Shown one piece after another: positions 56,322 through 64,000 of a stretch of 64,000 nucleotides of DNA. Location: positions 17,307,131 through 17,371,130 of the forward strand of contig OY726576.1 of NCBI GenBank assembly GCA_963383645.1. Direction: 5' to 3'. The notes under the pieces are model-generated. The model saw nothing but the letters and a program-made list of their open reading frames with translations. It searched no databases and was not told the origin of the DNA. The DNA is from Muscardinus avellanarius (taxonomy: Eukaryota > Chordata > Mammalia > Rodentia > Gliridae). The first letter of the stretch is position 1; every line of letters begins with the position of its first letter. A program made the position numbers and the translations under genes.

Positions 56322-56720
56322 ATTAATGGTTCTGGAGATTGAACTATTCTACCGCTAAGCTACACCCCCTTTTTTAATTTTTTTAAATTTTGAGCCGGGC
56401 GCGGTGGCGCACGCTTGTAATCCCCACGCTTGGGAGGCTGAGACAGGAGGATCGTGCGGGTTCGAAGCCAGCCTCAGCTACTTAGTGAGGCTCTCAGCAA
56501 CTTAGTGAGACCCTGTTTCCAAATAAAGTATAAAAAAGGTCTGGGAGTATAGCCCGGAGGTAGAAAGCCTCTGGGTTCGACCCCCAGTACCACAAAAAAT
56601 AAATAAATAAATAAATTTTGAAACAGGGCCTTGTTAAGTTGCTAAGGCTGACCTCAAACCTGCAGTCCTCCTGTCTCAGCCTCAGAAGCACTGGGATTGC
56701 AGGCGTGCACCATCACATCA
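56322..56720. repeat. Old - strand SINE split in its linker by a + strand SINE
   Basis: Outer ID half (56322-56372), T-rich linker, then a complete younger SINE in the opposite orientation (56394-56612), then the outer B1 half (56614-56720). AAATTTTGA at 56385-56393 and 56613-56621 is the TSD and lies within the outer linker. Confidence 0.92.
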
Positions 56721-58502
56721 GTCTCAGAAATCTTTTTTTCCTGCTCTTTCTGTGGGAGAAAAGAAATTGATGGTTGCTCTTCATTTCCCGGCTGGGACCC
56801 AGAGCCTTACCCCCGGCTCGTCACACACCCTCTTGGACCCATTCTTCATGGGGAGTCACGGGCAATGGTCAGCTTCTCTCTCTGGTGTAAAGATCTTGAT
56901 GTCTTACGCCCACCGTTTCCCTGCGCCATTTCAGCTCTCTTCCTGACCAAGAGGGAACGATAAGCTTAGCTAAAAGATTCTCACAGGGGTTGGCTGGAAG
57001 AGCTGTTTCAGGTTCTGAAGCAAATGGGCTGTGCGCATACGAAGGTTTTCTGTCTTGCAGTCTGCAGGGCTTCCTGTCTTTCCTATCTGCGATGGATGGG
57101 GGAAGGACCCACTTTAAATGACGCTGGGAAGACCAGGGGCCTGGGGTTATCCTGGCATCTGCTCCTTGAGCAGGGATGTGGGTCAGCTGGCCCGAAGACC
57201 GTAGCCTCGCAAAGAAGCATCTCCCAGCTTTTACATGAAGAGTGACTTGGAAGTTTTCGTTTGTGTCTGATATGGGTTTTGCCCTTCCCAGCAAACACGG
57301 TCCTTAATTTAGCAGCCCCCATCTCCTCCACCCCAAATTCATCTCCGTGCCTCTTCCTCGCCCCGTGTACTCCTCTGACCTAGTGTTCTTTATGAGATAC
57401 CCAGTTTTCTCTAGATCATCCATTTCCTGCCTTCTGTGACCACCAGCGCCATCCATTCAGATGGCCAGGTGCCTTGGGGTAGGGATTCCTGTTTGACTTT
57501 CAAGCACGTGCTACACCTGGACATGTGGCAGCCCGCTTTCCAAAACATTCCACCAGATTTTTCTCCTTGGATGCGACCGCTCCGACCTCAGCTAAGCCAT
57601 CGGTAGCCCCTGCTCCACGGCTCTGAGCTCCCGATGGAGGTCCATGGAGGAAGCCCCACACCATTCGCTGAGTCGGGCAGGCCCCTGCAGGACTATTTCC
57701 ATTTTATAGCAAGAAGATGAAGATGTTCAAGGTTTCAGGTCTCTAGAAAAATAGGATGGTATTGATTTTCTTCTATTATTTTATTTTCACTGCAAAGAAT
57801 TCTAGGGTGCCAGGGATTATAAGGCCAGCTAAGAAATCGACTTCAGCAGTGGGGCCGCCCATCCCGTGGTTACAAACCCGGTCAGACGTGGTGATCTGAG
57901 GCAGACTCCTGCCTCTTGGCTCAGCCTCCCCTCTTCTCGCCACACCCAGACTTTTCCTGGCTTCTCTGTTCCTGCTCCTCCGTCTCAGGGTTGCTGTTCC
58001 CTCAGAGTGCCCTGGGACTCTCCGAAATCCAGGAATTCGCCGGCCTGCTTGGGAAAATTCGAGAGCTAACACTAAGACTGACAATCTGGCTTCTATGGTT
58101 TCACCCAATCAGTTTTTTGATGCCTGGGGAAATGAATTTGTTTTTTGGTTGTGGTTGTTGTTGTTTTTTTTTTTCTCTCCAAATTCGTTCCTGTTTGTTC
58201 ACATTGAGCCCAGCTGCAAAACACGTGCAAATCTTTGTGCAAAGCCAAAGAAAGTTCTGGGTGAACGGTGTGGGACTTAGAAGCCAGGACCCCTGCCCAG
58301 CCGAGCTTAGCGCAGAGAAGAGCTGCTCACCCACAGAGGCTTGCTTTCAAAACTGGAATTGGAAAAGGGGCGGGTCAGCCCCAAAGACCACCGCAGGTGT
58401 GGGGTAGATGAGAGTCGTCCCCGGAAACACAGCAAGCGGGGCCTGCCCTGTGATGCCACCTCGCCCCACGACAGCAACGGGGGCCGAGGCTCTAGCCGCT
58501 GT
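56721..58502. other. Intronic DNA, nothing recognised
   Basis: 1.8 kb of unique sequence including several ORFs of 60-163 codons without domains or exon flanks. Confidence 0.5.
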
Positions 58503-58516
58503 CCACCAGGGGGCGC
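58503..58516 (+). promoter_or_regulatory. CTCF-like motif (core-perfect)
   Basis: CCACCAGGGGGCGC matches the canonical CTCF core exactly. It sits in a GC-rich, repeat-free stretch inside the 13.8-kb intron. Confidence 0.6.
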
Positions 58517-59040
58517 CCCCTCTCCTTTCTAAATGGACCGCCCCGGCTTCCTTTCAAGTCTGCGTCCACCTTGGCCCAGTCGACATGGACAGAGGGCCAG
58601 AGCCTGGGCACCACCTGGTGGCGGATGGGTGGAACTGGGGGTGTGGCTTCTTGTTTAAAAGGAGGAATACAAATGATTCCAGGGTTTCTCTTACACTAGG
58701 AATACTGCTATAATGGGAGAAGAGTTGTTTTCTTTTACATCTAAAACATTAAAAAAAAAAACAGAGGGCTATGTCAACAGGGCTAAATAAAGTAAATCTG
58801 TAAGGAATAACAAATCCATTCCTCCTAGCAATCAAGCTAAGGAAACACCTGTCTTGGTCATTTTAGGAGTCTCCATACACTTCTGAGAGGGTGATTGTAA
58901 TGTTCCATCAGGATGGTCCAGCAGTCCTCTCTCCTGATGGAGCAGTCGGCGCTGCATGCTGGCCGGTAGCTCTAGCACTGAGCTACACCTCCAGCTACGG
59001 GTCCTTAGTTTTAGTTCTCCAAAGAAGTAATGGTTGTTGG
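58517..59040. other. Intronic DNA with a possible decayed ID piece
   Basis: 58960-58998 ('ggtagctctagcactgagctacacctccagc') resembles an ID half in complement; the remainder is unrecognised. Confidence 0.4.
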
Positions 59041-59240
59041 ATGGGCATGGTGGCACACACCTGTAATCCTAGGACTTGGTAGGCTGAGACAGGAGGATTC
59101 CGGGTTCGAGGCTAGTCTCGGCAACTTAGTGAGACCCTCAACGACTTGGTGATACCCGGGTTTTTCAAATACAAAATGAAATAGGGCTCGAGGTGTAGCT
59201 CAAAGGTAGAATGCCCCTGGGTTCATTCTGCAGTATCAAA
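59041..59240 (+). repeat. Dimeric SINE
   Basis: B1 half, 'ttttcaaatacaaaatgaaat' linker, ID half and short A tail, moderately diverged. Confidence 0.9.
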
Positions 59241-59388
59241 ACAAAAAAACAGAAGACAAAGAGGTGATGGTTAGCGGCTCTGCCTCCTCCACCTACACTC
59301 ACATGTTTGGACGTGTTTCGCCTCCTCTCCTGGCTCACAAGACTATCTCCATCTAGATTTTTTCTTTTCCTTCCCCCGTCTCTTTTGG

Positions 59389-59608
59389 TGCCCGATTTCT
59401 GGTCCCTCTCATCCATTTATTTTTTAATAAAAAATTAAAAAAAAGTAGGTCTAGGGGTACATTCTACTTCCAAGCTAATCCCTCAGACCTACTTTTCTAT
59501 TTTTTCTTTGAAAACAGGGTCTTACTAAGGCTGCTTTGAACCTGCGATCCTCCTGTTTCAGCCTCTATTTGGATTTCCTTAATGCCCGATTTCTGGTCCC
59601 TCTCGTCC
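59389..59608 (-). repeat. Truncated SINE between 26-bp direct repeats
   Basis: TGCCCGATTTCTGGTCCCTC and the next six bases occur at 59389 and 59583 with one mismatch. Between them is a poly-T-led SINE missing much of the B1 half (59440-59565). Confidence 0.85.
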
Positions 59609-59990
59609 TTTTTCTTATTCTTTTCTGAGTCCTCTCATTTCTCTCCCAAGCCGCTGAGAGCAGTGTATCAGCAGCGGGAGCCATGTTTGCTCATCTGCCG
59701 CGGGGCGGCTCCGCCTGGCTTTGTGGAGAACGCACCGCAGCAGCGCGCACCCTGAGAGATGTGGTCCTCACGCCAGGCAGGCAGAGATCAAAGGGATCGC
59801 TGCGTGCGTGGTGGATGCTTCTAGATCTCCGGCGTTTATTATTTCTGGTAGCGGACCTCTGCACCTCCCTTTCTCTGTCTGCCTCCCTGAGCCACGGCCC
59901 ACCCCACCCGTCCAGTCCTACCCAAGCTCGCCACGGTTCTTCTGACCCATTGGGCTCCCTGTAGATTATTTTCTCTTTGGGATCCTTTGA

Positions 59991-59994
<4 letters not shown>

Positions 59995-60043
<49 letters not shown>

Positions 60044-60250
60044 TGAGGGGTGGACCAGGGATTGAACCCAGTGAGTAGCATTCTATCTCCATGCTATACC
60101 CCCAGCCATGTTTTACTTTTTATTTGGAAGCAGGATCTCCTTAAGTTGCTAAGGGTCTCACTAAGTAATCAAGACTGGCCTCGGGCCTGTGATCCTCCTG
60201 TCTCTGCCTCCCAAGCACTGGGACTACAGGTTTGTACCAAGACGTTCAGC
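59995..60250 (-). repeat. (TC)n tract and SINE
   Basis: About 22 TC units (59995-60039) abut the 3' end of a SINE on the - strand (60047-60250), so the tract probably grew from the SINE tail. Confidence 0.88.
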
Positions 60251-61203
60251 TTCTATATTTTTTTTTTTGGTATGGTCACTGAAATAATCAATAGCAAAAG
60301 CCCTATTGGTCCCAGGGCTGGTTCCTAGAAAGTACACAGGAGGTGCTTTGCTGAATACCAGGCAACTGAACTCCAGAGATGCCTGGTGTAACCTGTGCCT
60401 CCGCCCATGGAGAGCACACAAAACGGGGCCTCCTAAAAGCCACTTTCCTCGCACATGGGGTTGCTTGCCTTCCCTGACAGAAGGAAATTAAATCGGCCTG
60501 CTCTAATAAACTCTCTCCTACTATCTCGTATTCTCTTAAGTGGCTATGAATTGATTGTTCCAGTCCACTGCGAAGTCAAAATTGAATTAACTAATTAATA
60601 GAAAATGCTTTCTGTCGTAAATAATTTGATCTGCTCCATTATTTCTTGAAGACAATTTTTTCAAGGCTAGTTGTGAATGCCTTCCAAGACGGGGCTCCCG
60701 CACAGTCCACCCCAGATGATGGGACTGTTTCCTTGGCTTCTTTAAAAGCCTCTGCCTGTTCTAGTTTGCCATTCTCATCCCGTTGTCCGCTGGCAAGGAC
60801 GAGGCTGGCACACCGGATGACGGCAGCAGGTCTGCAGAGGGGCGTCGGGCAGAAGGCTTGCAGATGAGCACAGCTCCGTCCACCTCGCCTTTCTCTTTGG
60901 ACCTTTCAGAGAGCTGGAGAGAGTGCCTTCTACACTGCTCGCGAGCTGTCTCCAAAGTGCTGCATCTCAGCACAGGAGCTATTTAGCATGTCCCTGGGAC
61001 CAAAGCGATGCCCACTTTGTTAGCTGCGTTCACCAACGTGGTGGCATGCTGGTGCGCTGCGCCCAAATTATCCTGCTCACATCGCCTGAGCGTCTCCAGA
61101 GGGCTTCTGTGTCGGGAGGAAGGGAGGAAGGGAGGGCCACCTAGAGATGACACTATCGGAACAGTCGTATTATGTGAATGTGTTCAGAAAAAGCTATGGA
61201 CCT
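60251..61203. other. Intronic DNA, nothing recognised
   Basis: Contains (GGAA)-like 'gaagggaggaagggagg' near 61120. No exon signal. Confidence 0.5.
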
Positions 61204-61430
61204 CTGGGCGTGGCGGCTCACGCTTGTAATCCCCGCGCTTGGGAGGCTGAGACAGGAGGATCACACAGGTTCGAAGCCAGCCTTAGTTACTTAGTGAGGC
61301 TCTCAGAAACTTAGTGAGACCCTGTTTCCAAATAAAATACAGATAATAGGGGTCTGGAAGTGCAGCCTGGAGGTAGAAAGCCCTGGGATACATCCTCAGT
61401 ACTACAAATATATATATATATATATATATA
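61204..61430 (+). repeat. Dimeric SINE with (TA)n at its end
   Basis: Full SINE of the 'TTTCCAAATA / GGTCTGG' subfamily (61204-61406), then about 12 TA units. Confidence 0.92.
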
Positions 61431-62036
61431 TGTACCAAGGCCTTGGATTCTGGCTTGAATAAAATACATGTATTCATCTGGTTTCTACAAGGAGTCATCT
61501 GGGCAGATAAGTATGTCCTGAAAACAACTTCAAATTGAGAGCCAGACCCAAGTTCTAGAACCAGTTCTATAGCAAATCAGGCAGCCCTCCGAGAACCGTT
61601 TCTTTTTTCTCCAACGTGTCTCCCCCGTGTCAACCAAAGAATGATACCACTCTCTCCCCAAAGTGGGAAATGATCTTAGATGGGGCAAGGACAGGGAATT
61701 AAATAAATTAAATCCTGCTTTCTGTTCTCTCTTGGGCCTAACTGCTGAGGAGAGCCTCTGATTCTGATTCCGACCCTCCCTGACCTCCTTGGTTAACCAA
61801 GAGGCAGGTCCAGGCCCCAGAGTGGACAGCCAGCAGTGTCTGGCCAGGATCTGCAAACATCTAATTTTTCAGCGTTACTCTTTACATATGATGGCAAGGA
61901 ATACTGTCCTCCACTTCTAGCTGTGATGGAAACTTTCCTTTGGAAATAAGTTCTTTTAAGGAAACACATGTCAGTTAAATGTATAGAGCATACCAGATTG
62001 CAGGTGCTCGCGTGAAAACTGTGAAGGTGCTACATA
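61431..62036. other. Intronic DNA, nothing recognised
   Basis: No repeat, RNA or exon signal. Confidence 0.5.
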
Positions 62037-62111
62037 TTGCAGAGATGTGCAGAGATATCACAGGTGGTACAGAGGGCCAAGAATTTGGAACTACCCGCCC
62101 GCCAAGCTCCT
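62037..62111 (+). repeat. Copy A of a ~72-bp duplication flanking the 26-nt exon
   Basis: TTGCAGAGATGTGCAGAGAT... to ...CCAAGCTCCT is matched at 62867-62937 with about ten mismatches and one 4-nt gap. Confidence 0.8.
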
Positions 62112-62366
62112 GTCTGCCCCCAGACCTAAATTCCACCGTGCATCTTGCTTTACAAAGCAGGATAATTGCTTTTTCTGCCACCCCACCATGGGGCAGAAAT
62201 TGCATGCGGTTGCCCAATGCTTCTCCCCACCACACACACCCATCCCGACCTGCCAACAGTTCCACTAACACGTTGCCCAAAGGTATCTCGTGGTCTAGAC
62301 CACCCAGCCCTAATCACCACCATGCCAGCAACAAGGGTGGAAAACAGGTAGTCTAAAGGCACGAGG

Positions 62367-62376
62367 GTGTGTGTGT

Positions 62377-62430
<54 letters not shown>

Positions 62431-62460
62431 CATTCTCTGTCCTTTTTGTTTTTTTCACAG
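62367..62460 (+). promoter_or_regulatory. (GT)n plus polypyrimidine acceptor region of the 26-nt exon
   Basis: About 30 GT units, with one AT interruption at 62381-62382, run to 62428. They are followed by T-rich sequence (TTTCATTCTCTGTCC, then TTTTTGTTTTTTTCACAG) ending at the exon. In RNA this is a UG tract 32 nt before the 3' splice site. Known: UG repeats in this position bind TDP-43 and, in CFTR exon 9, lower exon inclusion. Inference: the tract may tune inclusion of this exon. Confidence 0.75.
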
Positions 62461-62486
62461 TTCATTTACGATGAAAAAGTGTCCTG
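62461..62486 (+). CDS. SLC24A3: 26-nt coding micro-exon of NCKX3 (phase 0-2)
   Basis: Seen: a long T-rich tract ending TTTTTTTCACAG at 62460, then 26 nt encoding FIYDEKVS plus the first two bases (TG) of a Trp codon, then a consensus donor GTAAGT at 62487. Joined to the 48625-48699 exon it reads ...VVALIV-FIYDEKVS-W, which fits the NCKX3 segment linking two transmembrane helices before the big cytoplasmic loop. NCKX4 has a related FIYDE run but differs after it. The next exon should begin with the G that completes Trp; it is not found before 64000. Because 26 is not a multiple of three, skipping shifts the frame. At 26 nt the exon is too short for ordinary exon definition, so its flanking intron signals probably matter unusually. 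Confidence 0.9.
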
Positions 62487-64000
62487 GTAAGTACCTCTTT
62501 TTCCTCCTCTGATTTCCTCTTTTTACGTTGCAGAGCCAGTTGTGTGGAAGGGAGGAGAGGGTTTAAAAAAAAGAGAGTCGTTGTAACTGTTCGAATTTCT
62601 TAGGGATACCCTGCCAACGACATCGAGGTCGCTGTGGTAAAGCAGAGGCCTTGGCTCCTGGGGTGGGAGGGGGGAATCAGATCTGGACAGCTCTGGTGGG
62701 CTTCGCGGTGCCTAGCCACAGTCAGCCGCTTGCTAGGCCACGGTGAGAACTTGTACCTGTTGAGGTCAGCTTGCCATCACTACCATGAAATAAACGCCAT
62801 AATCAGCTTATGAAGAGGAAAGGTTGATTTGGGCTTAGTGTTTTGGAAGCTTTAGTTCACAACCAGTTGCAGAGATCTGCAGAAATCTCACAGGCGGCAC
62901 GCAGGGCCCAGAATTTGGAATTACCTGCCAAGCTCCTAAATGGCTTTGGGTCCTGTGACTAGGGAGCAGAAAACCACTCATCTCAGTGGCCAGAAAGCCA
63001 AAGCAAGAGGAAGGGGCTCCGTCCCACCATCCCTTCAAGGGCACACCCCAGTGACCCAGAGGCCTCCCACTCTTAAAGACCCCATCATCTCCCAAAACTC
63101 CAGTCTGAGGACCAAGTGCCTCGCGCCGACTCTTAAGTGCACTGGCTGATCACCCCCATTTCAGGAAAAAAGAGAATTATTCAACATCCCCTAGGGCGCT
63201 TCTACCGCACCCCCACTTGTTTTTATTCAAGGCTCCTCAATGACACCCGAGGGCACTAGTTCCCCGGGGTCATTCCAGTGTCCCCTTTAGGGGTCACATC
63301 TCGCCTGGAGCGTGGGGTCCTGGAAGGGACATTCCATATCCAAACTATAGCACGATCCCAACCAAGTTCAGTATTCCAAGTCCATGCGCATCTTAGGAGT
63401 CAGGACCCAGGCACCTCTGTGACCTTTAACCCGTGAAAGCTCTGCCTCCCATTCACAAAAATCTTAAGGCTCTGAAACTCAGTCATATTTGTTTTTACAG
63501 AAAATTTCTGCCCCAATTAACTATATGGAAGGTTATTTGCATTGTGGCCAGCTGTCCAAATCCCCTCTCTGGAGTTCTGAGCAAGTCAAATGTATTTGAA
63601 ATGGAAATGGAAATCGACTGGGCTGTGCATTCCTATTACATTTTCTCAAACGCTTAATCTGTAAAAGTAGAAGCGTGTAAAATAACTGCTTAGAAGAGAA
63701 GTAATTCTGCAGTTATCGAACCTTCGTGGCATTACTTAAAGCCAGGAATGGGCTGGAAAAGAACGGGAGAGTTTGCTAGCTTCGCTTAGCACAGTGGATG
63801 CCAGCCCCCGTTCTAACCGGGTCAGAAGCCGTGGGCTTCTCTCTGTCTCAAGACATCTCTATGGTTTCCAGAATTTGAGGGTGGCAGGGAGCCTATCACG
63901 TTGATGGTAACAGTCACATGTTATGCCAGGGTGTTAAGACGCTTCTCCGATTCTCTGTCTCCTCTAAGAGAGGAGAGGAAGAGACGGCTAGGAGAGTGTC
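62487..64000 (+). other. SLC24A3: Start of the next SLC24A3 intron (partial)
   Basis: The intron begins with GTAAGTACC at 62487. No continuation of the reading frame (W-E-S-L type run after the split Trp) is visible before 64000. From 62762 to about 63350 it is occupied by an old interspersed repeat; 63351-64000 shows nothing I recognise. Confidence 0.85.
62762..63350 (+). repeat. Ancient interspersed repeat containing copy B of the duplication
   Basis: 'gtcagcttgccatcactaccatgaaataaacgcc', 'cttcaagggcacaccccagtgaccc' and 'gggacattccatatccaaactatagca' are blocks of the family seen at 55124-55480. The segment 62867-62937, absent from that other copy, corresponds to copy A at 62037. Confidence 0.6.

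Larger units (their letters stand above)
48700..62460 (+). other. SLC24A3: Complete intron of SLC24A3 (13,761 bp)
   Basis: The donor is GTAAGC at 48700 and the acceptor TTCACAG ends at 62460. The intron is dense in SINEs, three of which are nested. It has a GT dinucleotide tract close to both ends (48793-48824 and 62367-62428). Confidence 0.88.

Overview
This is mammalian nuclear DNA from a rodent, almost certainly of the squirrel-related clade (Sciuromorpha). The evidence is the dominant repeat: about 40 copies or pieces of a dimeric SINE. Its left half is 7SL/B1-like, followed by an A-rich linker and an ID/tRNA-like right half (B1-dID type). I cannot name the species. The copies do not look like the most familiar ground-squirrel consensus as I remember it, so another sciuroid or glirid is possible.

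The only protein-coding sequence I can support is two small exons on the + strand of one gene: 48625-48699 (75 nt, 25 codons) and 62461-62486 (26 nt). Joined, they encode the end of the first transmembrane cluster of a K+-dependent Na+/Ca2+ exchanger. The peptide fits SLC24A3 (NCKX3) and differs from SLC24A4, A1, A2 and A5. Everything else is intron: more than 48.6 kb upstream of the first exon, a 13,761-bp intron between the exons, and 1.5 kb after the second. Nearly all other open frames are chance frames in repeats or intron.

Region by region: 1-6 kb holds SINEs, MIRs and a possible SVA-like composite retroposon (4085-4695) with a GC-rich ~50-bp tandem array. 6-13 kb is mostly unique intron with MIR and L2 fossils and a MEF2+CRE motif pair at 6444-6468. 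13-21 kb has two SINEs split by insertions in their linker, a circularly permuted SINE inside a MIR, and a 5'-inverted L1. 21-30 kb is repeat-poor and contains a 120-bp tandem duplication (28913-29152). 30-37.4 kb has a HAL1-like element, L1 3' fragments, a (TGC)22 tract and a MaLR-type LTR. 37-47 kb is mostly unique, with MER5A-like and palindromic DNA-transposon fossils. 47-64 kb carries the two exons in a SINE-dense setting; three more SINEs there are split in the linker.

The main points of interest are: (1) a (GT)n tract plus T-rich tract directly before the frame-shifting 26-nt exon, laid out like the CFTR exon 9 acceptor, with another GT tract just after the preceding exon's donor; (2) the VNTR-L1 composite retroposon; (3) repeated nested insertion in the SINE linker and reuse of the same target site; (4) a SINE variant that gained a perfect hairpin; (5) a permuted SINE with a clean target-site duplication.
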